From Valencia hispanica (Eukaryota; Chordata; Actinopteri; Cyprinodontiformes; Valenciidae): a stretch of 64,000 nucleotides of DNA. Positions 1 to 14,103 of the stretch are shown in pieces. The first letter of the stretch is position 1. Each line of letters starts with the position of its first letter. Below the pieces are notes generated by a model. It was given only the letters and a program-made list of their open reading frames with translations. It was not told the DNA's origin and did no database searches. A program made the position numbers and the translations under genes. The DNA lies in assembly GCA_963556495.2 (NCBI GenBank), contig OY747722.1:19270001-19334000 (forward strand), given 5' to 3'.

Positions 1-833
1 CATCAACTGTTGAGAACAAACTGACATTTAATTTTTCACCCAAATAGGTCAGCACACAAAGAAAGCAATGAGAGAAGCAGCATTAAAAATTAATATTATT
101 AATACTACTGTTTTCAGAATTCAAAAAGATGTAGGGGATATAAGGTAAGGTTTGTGTGGGATATTTTCCCCCTTCAGAATCAGATATGGATCTTTTGCAT
201 TATCAGATATAACGCCCGTCTCATTACCTTCTTTCTCCTCTTTTAATTGGCTGCTGTTGGTGTCAATCATATTTGTAGCCTAATGCAGAAGCTGTAATTT
301 ACGGAATGTTTTGGCTAGAATTAAATAAATCGACATTTCCTTTTTCTCACCACAGATCATTTTGTTACTGAGTAATTAAGAGTTCGGCTTAAACTTTGCT
401 CTCCAATAACGTCATTTTTTTATGTCGGTGTTTCTTATTTTATTTTTATCATTGGATCATTTTGAATGAAACCTGCACTGACTCGCCTTTAATCATTCCA
501 CCTACTCTGAACAACCAATGAGGCACTCGTATTGAATGGACTTCTGATTCAGATGCTCAGAGGGCCGTTATTATTGATCCATATAACTGATCAGCAGCGT
601 TGATACAGTAAAAGACTCCGAACTCATGTGTGTGCAGATCAAATCTTGAACTATTAGGCTACTATAAAAACATGATAAACATGGGGTAACAATGGTCTTT
701 ATAGATTGCATCTTTTATTTAACCCCGCTTTACTTTAATATATTTGATCAAACTGGACTTAGTGCTTTGACCTAAAATCCCAGCGCTGCATTTTGTTATT
801 AGCCTATTTATGCACAAGCAAAAAATGTTTGCT

Positions 834-836
<3 letters not shown>
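1..836. other. AT-rich non-coding sequence
   Basis: No exon, RNA gene or recognisable transposon was seen. The sequence is AT-rich and ends at a long TA microsatellite. It probably belongs to a grm8 intron or flanking DNA. Confidence 0.5.

Positions 837-837
<1 letters not shown>

Positions 838-903
<66 letters not shown>
838..903. repeat. (TA)n microsatellite
   Basis: An uninterrupted alternating TA tract of about 65 bp directly abuts the left end of the Tc1-like transposon. Tc1 elements insert at TA dinucleotides, so the tract was probably the insertion target. A short TA run (about 2533-2540) continues on the other side of the element, which supports that order. Confidence 0.95.
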
Positions 904-904
<1 letters not shown>

Positions 905-908
<4 letters not shown>

Positions 909-2532
909 TCAACAAAAATATAAACGCAACACCTTTGTTTCTGCTCCCATTTTTCATGAGATGGACTTAAAGATCTAAAATTCATTCCAGATACACAATA
1001 TTACCATTTCTCTCAAACATTGTTCACAAATCAGTCTAAATGTGTGATAGTGAGCACTTCTGCTTTGCTGAGATAATCCATCCCACCTCACAGGTGTGCC
1101 ACATCAAGATGCTGATCGGACATCATGATTAGTGCACAGCTGTACCTTATACTGCCCACAATAAAAGGCCACCCTGGAATGTGCAGTTTTGTCTCTCAGC
1201 AAAATGCCACAGATGCCACAAGCATTGAGGGAGCGTGCAATTGGCATGCTGACAGCAGGAATGTCAACCAAATCTGTTGCTCGTGCATTGAATGTTCATT
1301 TCTCCACCATAAGCCGTCTCCAAAGGCGTTTCAAATATGGCAGTACATCCAACCGGCCTCACAACCGCAGACCACGTGTAACCACACCAGCCCAGGACCT
1401 CCACATCCAGCAGGTTCACCTCCAAGATCGTCTGAGACCAGCCACTCAGACAGCTGCTGAAACAATTGGTTTGCATAACCAAACAATTTCTGCACAAACT
1501 GTCAGAAACCGTCTCAGGAAGCTCAACTGCATGCTCGTCGTCCTCATCCGGGTCTTGACCTGACTCCAGCTCGTCGCCGTAACAGACTTGAGTGGGCAAA
1601 TGCTCACATTCGATGGCGTCTGGCACGTTGGAGAGGTGTTCTCTTCACGGATGAATCTCGGTTTACATTGTTCAGGGCAGATGGCAGACAGTGTGTGTGG
1701 CGTCGTGTGGGTGAGCGCTTTGCTGATGTCAATGTTGTGGATCGAGTGGCCCATGGTGGTGGTGGGGTTATGGTATGGGCAGGCATCTGTTATGGACGAA
1801 GAACACGGGTGCATTTTATTGATGGCATTTTGAATGCCCAGAGATACCGTGATGAGATCCTGAGGCCCATTGTTGTGCCATACATCCATGAACATCACCT
1901 CATGTTTCAGCAAGATAATGCACGGCCCCATGTTGCAAGGATCTGTACACAATTCTTGGAAGCTGAAAATGTCTCAGTTCTTGCATGGCCAGCATACTCA
2001 CCGGACATGTCACCCATTGAGCATGTTTGGGATGTGCTTGACCGGCGTATATGACAGCGTGTACCAGTTCCCACTAATATCCAACAACTTCACACAGCCA
2101 TTGAAGAGGAGTGGACCAACATTCCACAGACCACAATTGACAATCTGATAAACTCTATGCGAAGAAGATGTGTTGCACTGCATGAGGCAAATGGTGGTCA
2201 CACCAGATACTGACCAGTTCTGAGTCCCCAGACCCCCAATAAAGCAAAAAACTGCACATTCCAGGGTGGCCTTTTATTGTGGGCAGTATAAGGTACAGCT
2301 GTGCACTAATCATGATGTCAGATCAGCATCTTGATGTGGCACACCTGTGAGGTGGGATGGATTATCTCAGCAAAGCAGAAGTGCTCACTATCACACATTT
2401 AGACTGATTTGTGAACAATCTTTGAGAGAAATGGTAATATTGTTTATCTGGAATGAATTTTGATCTTTAAGTCCATCTCATGAAAAATGGGAGCAGAAAC
2501 AAAGGTGTTGCGTTTATATTTTTGTTGAGTGT
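905..2532 (+). mobile_element. Nearly full-length Tc1-like DNA transposon with long inverted repeats
   Basis: The left end begins cactcaacaaaaatataaac, and the right end is its reverse complement at about 2513-2532. Read by eye, the inverted repeats run about 286 bp (905-1190 and 2246-2532) with only about four differences: a 1-bp indel and three substitution sites. The element lies between TA-rich flanks, as expected for the TA target site of Tc1/mariner elements. It encloses one transposase reading frame inactivated by a frameshift and one stop. Near-identical arms suggest a young copy compared with the other Tc1 relics here. Such long arms fit the inverted-repeat/direct-repeat type of Tc1 element. 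Confidence 0.95.
1204..2213 (+). pseudogene. Tc1-like DD34E transposase, broken by one frameshift and one nonsense codon
   Basis: The enzyme would cut and rejoin the element ends at TA sites in the nucleus. The likely ATG is at 1204; the open frame extends upstream only through non-ATG codons. The N-terminal part (to about 1515) looks like the paired helix-turn-helix DNA-binding region (ARALNVHFSTISRLQRRFK). The frame is lost near 1517, where one base appears to be missing from a GGGAA-type stretch, and reading resumes one frame over. The catalytic residues are visible: Asp in FTDESRF (1650), Asp in FQQDNARPH (about 1913) and Glu in SPIEHVWD (about 2018). The last two are separated by 34 residues (DD34E). 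A TGA at 2052 follows DRRI and probably arose from CGA by CpG decay. The same frame then continues to a stop at 2211, giving about 336 codons overall, the usual Tc1 length. Confidence 0.93.
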
Positions 2533-2800
2533 ATATATATAATTTTTCTCTTTAACTAACTAGGCATTTGTGTGTGGACAGCAGAGTAAGAATTTCATTG
2601 GACAGAGAATGCAACTTCTAGTGTACATATGACAAACTCTTGAATCTTTAATCTTATGATGGCAAAGAAAAAAGATAATCTTAAATTAAAGCGTAGCCTA
2701 AAATAAACTCCGTAAAGCAAGGCATTATTTTTCCATTTTTATTTAAACCGAGAAAATCTCACTCAGCAAATCATACCAAAAATAGATTTTTATTTTTATT
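2533..2800. other. Non-coding sequence
   Basis: Short TA remnant followed by AT-rich sequence. Nothing recognisable. Confidence 0.4.
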
Positions 2801-3169
2801 TTAGCGATAGCCAGGGCGCTGTGCCTCAGTGTCAGTCTTGCGGGGACTTCTTAGTCTTACATTTATCCAGTTTCTAACCTTTTGCCACTGATCCCCAGAC
2901 AGGTTAGGAAAGCGCTGGGAAACATGTTGGTGGGCATGGTCTTTAAGGTTTTCGGACAGTGGACGTTTGCCGTTTGAGCCTCTCCAGTTCATTGTCTTTC
3001 CCCAGCCCTTGAACAAATTAAATGGAGTCAGCGTCATGAACACATTGGCTGCAAAAGTGTCTGGCTGAGGTTGGCCTCCATGGTGGCATAATATAAAATG
3101 CTCCTCCTCACATTCAGTGGGAAAGGCTCTGACTTTAACGTCCGTCATGATCTGAACTCCTGGAGGCAT
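2801..3169 (-). CDS. Uncharacterised ORF, possible exon or transposon-derived fragment
   Basis: A 122-codon minus-strand frame runs from the ATG at 3169 to a stop at 2801. It is open a further 17 codons upstream (LLLKTLEDPFLPAPEP) before a TGA, so it could also be an internal or last exon. Its composition is protein-like and unlike the AT-rich background: many charged residues, an ECEEEHFILCHHGG segment with Cys/His residues, a FNLFKGWGK segment, and a C-terminal half (FPNLSGDQWQKVRNWINVRL) that could be a small helical DNA-binding-like module. I do not recognise the family. It may be part of a transposon-encoded protein, since it lies between a Tc1 element and a THAP relic. No splice site was convincingly assigned. 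Confidence 0.35.
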   Translation of the reverse strand: MPPGVQIMTDVKVRAFPTECEEEHFILCHHGGQPQPDTFAANVFMTLTPFNLFKGWGKTMNWRGSNGKRPLSENLKDHAHQHVSQRFPNLSGDQWQKVRNWINVRLRSPRKTDTEAQRPGYR

Positions 3170-3189
3170 GGGTTCTGGAGCGGGGAGGA

Positions 3190-4080
3190 AGGGGTCCTCC
3201 AGGGTTTTTAAGAGTAGTCATCAGTACCGGTCATTTAACCCTGTAAAAACCAAATATAATAAAACTTATTGAAAAAAAAATCTACCTATTAGATGTTGTT
3301 GTAGCAAGCCTTTGAGGTTGAAAATGAAGTGTTTTATATATTTTTTTGCTTTTGTAAAATTTTAGAGACATGTTGTAATATTGCAACGTTGGGCCAAAGG
3401 GGGAGCAGAATTGTCTGAACAGGGTTTACACATTCACACATTTCACTAGTCACGCAATAATGTCTAACTAAGCTATTGTACTCTCCGATGATCATCCTGA
3501 AAGGTATTCATGCAGCCCCCAACTTAACACACCAAAAATCCCTGATCATTCACACCTCCTCTAGAACATTACCATCTCTAAGCAACCCCCACCACTGCTT
3601 TGTTTTCCGATCAACATGTAAACAGTTCAGTCGTTATTGTAAACATTCCACAACTAATTTGCTGTAATTATACAGCGGTGCATGTGGGCACATCTAGCTT
3701 TATCACCATTCAAACCAATGTGTCTAACACATTATTATACTATGCTCAAAATTAATAGGCTACCAATGATTTTTTCCCCCTTTCAGACAGACTCCCAAAA
3801 TAGCAAGTAGCCTACCTAGTCTGCCTGAGTTTGAAAAAATCACAACCTCTGCAAAGTGCAATAAGCATTTCTACTATGAATGTGAAAAAATAAAATGAAA
3901 GGTTAAAGAATGGCATTGTGAGTAGAGTAAAAACCAATAAGCTAAAATGATGCACTTTAAAACAACACCAAGTCTTAAAGTGGTTAATACATGTCACTGT
4001 TAATGTACATAAGACTAATAAAAACCTTGCCACCCTGTGGCCTGCAGCCACAGACGTCTCTTTGATTGAATTGAAAGGGG
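3190..4080. other. Non-coding sequence
   Basis: AT-rich, with short frames only. Nothing recognisable was found, although its position between an odd ORF and a THAP relic makes a decayed transposon interior possible. Confidence 0.35.
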
Positions 4081-4090
4081 TGCACGTTTA

Positions 4091-4192
4091 TGCTATTTTG
4101 TAAAATGAGTGCGTTTTGTTGTGCTTTTCAAAACGATTTGAGCAACCAACAGTAGAACAAAATGACACGATCACGGCTCTTCCTGGTTTTTC
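4091..4192 (-). pseudogene. THAP zinc-finger N-terminal fragment
   Basis: The minus strand reads VIVSFCSTVGCSNRFEKHNK followed by THSFYKI and then a stop. This matches the start of a THAP domain: Cys-x4-Cys, the NR pair, and the SF-type motif that precedes the proline-containing turn. The second zinc pair (Cys-x2-His) expected about 40 residues later is missing, because the frame stops at 4088. THAP domains bind DNA and occur in P-element and Kolobok-type transposases as well as in host transcription factors. The truncation and surrounding repeats favour a transposon relic, but a decayed first exon cannot be excluded. Confidence 0.65.
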
Positions 4193-4429
4193 TGCAGCCA
4201 ACCAGCTGTAGAACGGAGAGTGACGTAGACTGATAACATCAAAATGACTGTGGGCGATGATAATTCTGTGAAAGAAGTGCCATCTTCTGGTCATACCCTG
4301 TATTTCAATGAATGGGCAAAACATTGACACTCCCACAAGAAAGAGGGGGGCAACTCCAGCGGCAGGGATTTGGAGGGGAGTTAGCTGGGATTTGGCTGGA
4401 AGATGGAGGTCATTCAGCTGGCTGAAGGG

Positions 4430-6230
4430 GAACCGCTACTACTGTACCTCTTATTCCATATCTTTCCAGCTTATTTATAAGTATGTTATGATTTATGGTG
4501 TCAATCTAGAAATACACCCACCGAGTACTTCCTTTTGCCCAAACACCCTGATAACTGCTCTACTAAATCTAATAATGCCAAGGATGTAGAACTTCCAGCC
4601 CCAAAACAATACTGGCTACTTGTTAATAAAGCACGTTTTTCTATAAAATTATATAGTCTGATCAAAAATACTTTTTCCAAATATTTTTAAAACTGTGAGA
4701 GTATGGAGACTGGCCTATAGTTCATAAAACAATGTTTGTCTTCAGCTTTAAATGATGGGCCCACTTTAGCAATTTTTTTTTCCTGAGGAAACATTCCACT
4801 ACAAAACGATAAATTAAAAATAAAACTTAATGGCTTTACTATAATTTCTATGACTTTTTTGACTATTACCATATCTATCTCATTACAATCCGTAGATTTC
4901 TTTGGTTTAGACTAACAATTTCCTAATTTCTTCATCTGTTGCTCTTAAAAACATAGAACTTGTATTAATTTAAACATTTTCATGTGCTTTTAACTCATCA
5001 GCCCCATCCTCTACTATTGCCTCAGCCAGTTTTGAGCCAACACTAACAAAAAAGTTGTTCAATTCAGTGCTTACCTCCTTGATATTTTCAATTATTTATC
5101 GTGTCTGAAGTACTGTGGGTATGTAAATGCTTTCTTTCGATTTTTGATAATGCTATTCAACACTGACCATAAACCTTTTGTATTAAATTTATTCTTTTCT
5201 TTTCTATTTTATTACTATAATAATCTATTTTACAATTTCTCATTATATTAGTGAGTTTTTTTCTATTTTTTCTATTTCTTTTCAGCCTCTTGGGTTCTCT
5301 TCTTAATAGATTCTCTGTATAATGTTTTTTTTCTTTTTGCATGCATTTATCAATCCTTTGGCCATCCATGGCTTTTCTTAATAGTTTGTTTTTTTCTTAA
5401 ATCTAGTGTTTATCATACAAAGTTTGAATATATTTAGAAATCTTTCATATGCTTTATTAACATCAGTTTCTTCATATATCATTCTCCAGTTTTGCTTTGC
5501 CAAATCATCCTTAAAACTACATATAACCTGCTCTGTTCTTATTCTTTTATATATAGTGGCATCTTGTTCTTCAGAGTTAACCATGCCCTCAAATATTACA
5601 AAAACTGGGAGATGGTTGGGTATATCATTAAGTAACAGCCCACTTGTTGATTTGTCCTCCAAGTTATTTGTAAATATATTATATAATAATGTCTTACTGT
5701 ATTAAGTTATTCTACTTGGTTTAGTGATCATGGGGAACAAATGCATGCCATACATGGCTTCAATAAATTCATTGGTCATTTAATTTTGATCAGAGTTCAA
5801 TAAATCTATGTTAAAGTCCCCACATATTAGAGCCATTTTCTTTTATTCATTTTAGCAAACAACCCTTCCATCATTTCTATAAATGTTGCAATTTTAGACC
5901 CCAGTGTTCTGTACACACAACTAACAATCAAGTTATTTTTTATATACATATTTCAATGGTAATACATTCCAATACATCCTTAACAGCAAAAGATTTTCCA
6001 AATTTTATAGTTTAGATGCTTATCCACAAATAGTGCAACACCTCCACTTTTTTAATGATTAAATCTATATGTAGAAAATCATATCCATTTAACTCAAAAT
6101 CAATTAGCTTTCCTGGTGTTATCCATGTCTCTGACATAGCTATAATGTTAAATGGTCTTTTAAATTGATCTAGATATTCCTTTACACTTTCAAAATTTGA
6201 GTACAAATTGACTTCTGCTTTTAAAATGAA
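4430..6230 (-). pseudogene. LINE ORF2 (endonuclease and reverse transcriptase) fragment
   Basis: Fragments in order on the minus strand are as follows. NIIAMSETWITPGKLIDFEL (about 6150) is the apurinic-type endonuclease segment carrying the catalytic Glu. NDIPNHLPVFVIF (about 5600) corresponds to the SDH-type catalytic motif, with the Asp apparently replaced. A basic region follows (5157-5369; RREPKRLKRNRKNRKKLTN). FCSGMFPQEKKIAKVGPSFK then NYRPVSIL (4690-4800) is the start of the RT domain, and QYCFGAGSSTSLALLDLVE (about 4570) is the next RT block. Several frameshifts and stops break it. The catalytic YxDD box lies beyond the truncation point and is absent. Confidence 0.8.
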
Positions 6231-6485
6231 TCAGTGTAATCCCATTACTCTGATTTACAGCCCTTTTAAATCCCCCCTCTGTTAAGTACTTACAAAGATT
6301 TGTCATCCTATTAAAAAAGTGATTTTCTGGGTCAATGTTTTGCTCATAAACATACTATGGTCTGTGAATCTGAATGTATCTAAAGACAAGCTAATGCTTC
6401 CATTCAAAACCTCCTTTCCACTGCTGTTGTTGTATGCTCCATGTCCAAATCATCCATATTGTCACAGGGGAAAGAGTATATCATT

Positions 6486-8341
6486 CAGGGCTTAAATTGA
6501 AAAAAAATCCTGAGCTTGAACTTTTTTCCAAGGAGTGGGGCTGCAGTGAATCCAATGCATATACAGTATAGGCAATTTGGCAAACAACTTTTAGCATTGT
6601 GCTTGGTAATGTACAAGATGACCTACAATTCAAATGTGATTTTTAGAAGTAAAGGTTATTAAGTTATAAATGAAAACATGTGAAACTCGATCAAGCTAAT
6701 TGATCTGATTCATTTAGCAACAATTTAATTCAGTAAAGGGCAATTTATACAAAAAAACATATAAATTGTAACTTTTTATATCATTTTTGTTCGAAACAAT
6801 GGCAAATTAAGTTATAGGAAATAGATTACATTGGGTCTTGACTCCTCCTTTTTAACATATTTGCAGAAGCAGTTCATTTTAACAACTTAACAGAAACAAC
6901 TAAAAAACAGTAGTACTTCAAGAAGTGGTAAACTGAATAATATGAAACAAATACAAATAAATACAGAATTGCTAAACTGAAGCTTCCAGTGCAATGATCA
7001 GAGCTGAAGCATTGCTATTGCCAATGTTTACTTTCTTGCTTGCAAGATGATGTGTTATTACTCTGGATGCATCATCATCAAAAAAGCGAACCATTACATT
7101 CAGTATTTTTTCCATGTTTTGGGTGATTGCTTCATCAACATTCAGAGAAAACATACATCCTTTGAGCTGTTTGAGTTTCTTGAAGTCCAGTGCTATGCCA
7201 TGTGTGTTCATATTAGGGTTGCCAACTCCCAGCAAATAAAATAAGGAACCACCCCCCACCCGCATCCCACCCGCATGATGCTTAATTGACGTAATCGACT
7301 TTAATTTAATGCACATGTAAAACAAATGCACAGAAATCCATTATTTTTCTACAATAATTAAATAGATTCAACATCTTTCTTCGACAGAATTGCAGACTGC
7401 ACAGATGGTACCTTCCCAAAGGAAAAAGTACTATAGCTTACTAGGGTATATATTAAACTCAATAATATTTACTATATAAGATAATGGACTTCCATACATT
7501 TAACAGATGACCACTTTAGTTGTAAGATTCAGATATTTTTAATAAAAGATAGACATTTTAAATGAGAATAAGAAGGAAAATTATGTATTTGTTCCCCCTT
7601 TTCCCTGTTAATGCCCTACCTGGCCCCCTTGTAAAACTTTGCTAGAGCCGCCCCTGCACAGTTACCAGCTGTCAGCTACATAAATGGATCCTGGTGTGAT
7701 TTCTCTCTCAGAAACAGTTTATAACTTCCCGTCAACTCATTCATGTCACCTAAAAGGTAAACGTGTTTCTCCATCAGCTGTTCAGCTCTGATGATTCAGT
7801 AAGAACATCTCCTGGTTTCATCTTCATGTTTCCCTCTCACCACATATCCAAACCGATATCATGACCAGCGGCTTTTACGGCTGTGGCTCCAGCAAACATC
7901 AGCTGATACTATGAAGTCATATTAAATCAGTTCTAACAGGTTATTAAACGTGCTGCTGCTGTTTAGCGCAGCATCCGCTGGTTTGCTCTTTCTGTGCAAA
8001 GTGGGCGATAAACTAACGAGAGCGAGAGAGGGAACTTCTGACAGAAAAGCCGATCAGCTGATCATTGATCAGTTTCATGATTGAATGAGCAACAGGAGAG
8101 GGGAGGATGAGAAAATGAGAGAAGACAAGGCAGCTGTGCAGCTTAAAGACACAGAATAACTCCACCTTTGTGTCTTTTTTTCATTGTAGCTGAAGTACGG
8201 GACAAACCGCGCTCCTTTTCACCTCAATACGGAACGCATAATATTTTCTCTAAATACGGGACGTGTGTGTTTTTTTTCTTTTCTCTGAATCATAGTCAAA
8301 TGCCGGAGATCCGGCACGGTGCCGGAATACTTTAAGCCCTG
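6486..8341 (-). mobile_element. hAT-type DNA transposon inserted in the LINE
   Basis: The ends are inverted: cagggcttaaa at 6486 and tttaagccctg ending at 8341. CAGGG/CCCTG termini are typical of hAT elements. The flanks share atcatt on both sides (6480-6485 and 8342-8347), a partial match to the 8-bp duplication expected of hAT. It contains a minus-strand transposase relic (6972-7331). The stretch from about 7213 to 8275 carries a second terminus-like motif (gggttgccaac and aaatacgggacg), suggesting another decayed or nested element inside it. Confidence 0.7.
6972..7331 (-). pseudogene. hAT-like transposase fragment
   Basis: The minus-strand frame contains KGCMFSLNVDEAITQNMEKI followed by VRFFDDDASRVITHHLASK. 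This resembles the hAT transposase core in which a Ser-Leu-x-x-Asp-Glu/Gly motif is followed by a VRxFD segment. Only about 70 of several hundred residues are recognisable, and the N-terminal 40 residues look like unrelated read-through. The full RNase H-like fold and the C-terminal dimerisation region are missing. Confidence 0.6.
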
Positions 8342-8519
8342 ATCATTATCCTTAGCAGAATAATATTAGCTAATATGTGACTCCATACATGAAACTCTTC
8401 AGAAATTATATTATCAATGTAAAACATTATTGTCCACACTCATGGCTCTGTTTCCATAGCTTAGCCATCTATACTTCTTGAAATAAAACAGCGTTACCTT
8501 TTACTCAGGTCACACATGT

Positions 8520-9193
8520 GGCGTTACTGATACTTGTCCAGATCAGTCATCTCCCTGATGACTAGAACTTTTGCTTCTTCTGGAGTTCCATAAAGCACTT
8601 TACAGCCACTCGTCCACGTAGCCTGGATTTTATTTAGTTTCCTCAGGAAGAGCGCCTTCCTAACAATATCTGAGTTCTTTTTTTGTCAGGTGCTCATTGA
8701 CATAAACATTTGTCCCTTTAAGTTTTCTTTCCTGTTTAAGCAACAAATTTTTATGTTTTCTGTTCATGAAGCGCATTATAATTGTTAGCTTGTCACTTCG
8801 GGTAGAACATGACACCCCTTCAGACTATTTTTATCCACCGGGATCCCCTTAGTCTCAAAAACACGAGCACGTGTTGCTCTAGAGAGGCTAGCTCTGTGGA
8901 ATGGCTGGTTACCACAGCCGTGGCACTAGCATACGAACTGTGCCGTGTTTCCAACTCACTCACCATAACATTGTTTATACAGTGGCACTGCTCCAGGTCT
9001 GCCAGCGGGTTTCCAACATAGCGATCTTCTTGTTTTTCTCATAATTTAACCGTCCCAGATCCCGAATCTTACCAATCAGCTCCATTGTCATTTTCTGCTG
9101 CTTTGCAAAAGTTGCAATCTCCTCAGACATAAAGTTCAACAACCTTTTTATGTCTTCCACTTCATCTGTTACTGTGCTGCTTTTGGGTGCCAT
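8520..9193 (-). pseudogene. LINE ORF1 (RNA-binding, coiled-coil) relic
   Basis: The frame starts at the ATG at 9193 with MAPKSSTVTDEVEDIKRLLN and continues through a heptad-like, probable coiled-coil segment (to about 8990) before the frame breaks. Further on, the minus strand reads IIMRFMNRKHKNLLLKQERK, LKGTNVYVNEHLTKK (about 8690-8760) and TPEEAKVLVIREMTDLDKYQ (about 8525-8585). These match the RRM-like C-terminal half of fish LINE ORF1 proteins, which coat the LINE RNA. Several frameshifts and stops separate the parts, so it cannot be translated. Confidence 0.78.
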
Positions 9194-9240
9194 ACTCCAA
9201 CTGCGGTTGATAACGTCAAAAGAGTGAGCTGTCTATTTAG

Positions 9241-10904
9241 AGTTCTTGATTCACATCATTCACCTTGGAATAGTTCAGAGAGCTCAGTGATCAGCATTGA
9301 TTATTATACAGAGCTCCTGGTCACATTTTACTACATTTATTACAAACCAGAAAAGTTGGTCAGATTAATCACTTGTCACAAAAAAGTATTCTGATGTGCC
9401 TCTTAAATTGTGTTACCCATTCAATTCAATTTAATAAGATAGTGCAGAGTTATGGCAAATATCGTCTGAAGGTACTTCACAAACAGGTGTAAGTCTAACC
9501 CAATTATTTAATTTACAAGTTGGTCCGAATAAAGTTTAAATTTATCCAAATCTTTATCCAGTACAACGAAATCCCATAATCATATTCAGATCAGGTTACA
9601 TGCAGTGCAATTTAATATGTAGTTACAGTAAAATGTTAGACATCTCCGGAAGCCCCGCCAATTGCATCCTGTCATGGGCTATGCAGCAATCCCTCATCCT
9701 GAGAGTAATTACTGTCTGTTGTTGTTTTATCTCTGTTTTGAATATTAATAATTTTGGTCTGTGATCATACTCAAGCACAGCCAAACTGTACCTTAAAGTG
9801 GGCTTGTTTTAGGTCAATACTACTGTTGTGTTGAGTAGAAGGACAATAACTGTTGGTAATGAGTGTTGAAGTCTTAGTCACAGTTAAGCACTGCATTATA
9901 AAGTGCACAATTACCGCTATCAGGAACAGATGGTAAATTGGTAATATACATTGAGTATTATGATAAATCATAGATGTATAATAATTTTCATTCATATCAC
10001 CAATCCCTGGTTTAGATTTTGAGTAAAGTGGTTCCTTTGCTATTTTTTTTGACAATGTTGAGAGAAACAAATCAAAAGTTATCCTATCAATTTATACCTT
10101 GGAAATATATATTTAGACCTGATACTAGTTGTTAGAGGGTTTTGTCAATGACAAAATCTGGAAAAAGGGAAATCTGGGATTCTACTCAGACGTGTGTGAA
10201 AGAATCACAACCCTTCTGTTAAACAGTAGCCGAGAACATCAACTGGCTCAGGCTGTCAAGTGTCTAAATTAGCTAAAGCTGCCGTTCCTGGGCTTCACAT
10301 TGCTTCAATTTTGCTGGCTCTTTCTCTGTGCTTTTTTTAAGGCCTTGTTAACAATATATGTGCTTCAGATAAATCACTTTTCAATCTCTTTTCTGTTAAG
10401 CTATCAGTCCTTGTCTCCTTGTGCTCCAAACTAACCTCTGCAGTAGCATGGTGAATGGGTTCCCTCTCAGCCTTGTCCCTTTTCTATCTCTTTCAAAATA
10501 ATCACTTCTCTCATTCCTCATTTGTACATATTACACTTCCCTGCCATCAACTTAGCATTTCAGTTCTTGCCCCCTCTGTCAGCCCTCTAAAAAGGAGCTT
10601 CCCCCTTTACTGATGAAACAGTCACTTTTCACAGACCATCAAGCTCAGTCTTTTCCCCCTCCAAACCTTTGCTTTCCCAGTTTTACATTTCACTGAATCA
10701 GAGAAAGTAGAGCCGTGCCATGTCCTTGCATTTATGTTTGTCCTTTTTCCAGAATGCCCCAGGTGGCAATAAAAGCGCTCTGAAAACAATAAGGTGTGAT
10801 CATTTCATATTAGGTAGGAGACACAATCCTTGCGCAATGACCCATTTCAAAATCAAGATAAAAGATTTTAGCTGTGTGGGAGCAGAGAGAGTACCCTTTA
10901 AAAT
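9241..10904. other. Non-coding sequence
   Basis: No conserved exon, RNA gene or recognised repeat was seen. The minus-strand open frame at 9771-10070 shows no domain. Confidence 0.45.
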
Positions 10905-10921
10905 GGGGGGGGGGGGGGGGG
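10905..10921. repeat. Poly(G) run, 17 bases
   Basis: Seventeen consecutive G follow AAAT. Mononucleotide G runs of this length are rare and are sequencing-error prone. Confidence 0.95.
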
Positions 10922-14099
<3,178 letters not shown>

Positions 14100-14103
14100 G
14101 AAA

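Larger units (their letters stand above)
4430..9240 (-). mobile_element. Non-LTR retrotransposon (fish LINE with ORF1 and ORF2), 3'-truncated, interrupted by a hAT element
   Basis: Reading on the minus strand, ORF1 lies at 9193 to about 8520. Endonuclease and reverse transcriptase remains lie at about 6230 to 4430. The gap between them is occupied by a separate hAT insertion (6486-8341). ORF1 then ORF2 in one orientation, with fragments matching the same remembered fish LINE type, supports a single original insertion. The RT is cut off near 4430, shortly after the segment QYCFGAGSSTSLALLDLVE. Numerous stops show it is old. Assignment to a named clade (L2/CR1/I-like) is uncertain. Confidence 0.8.
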
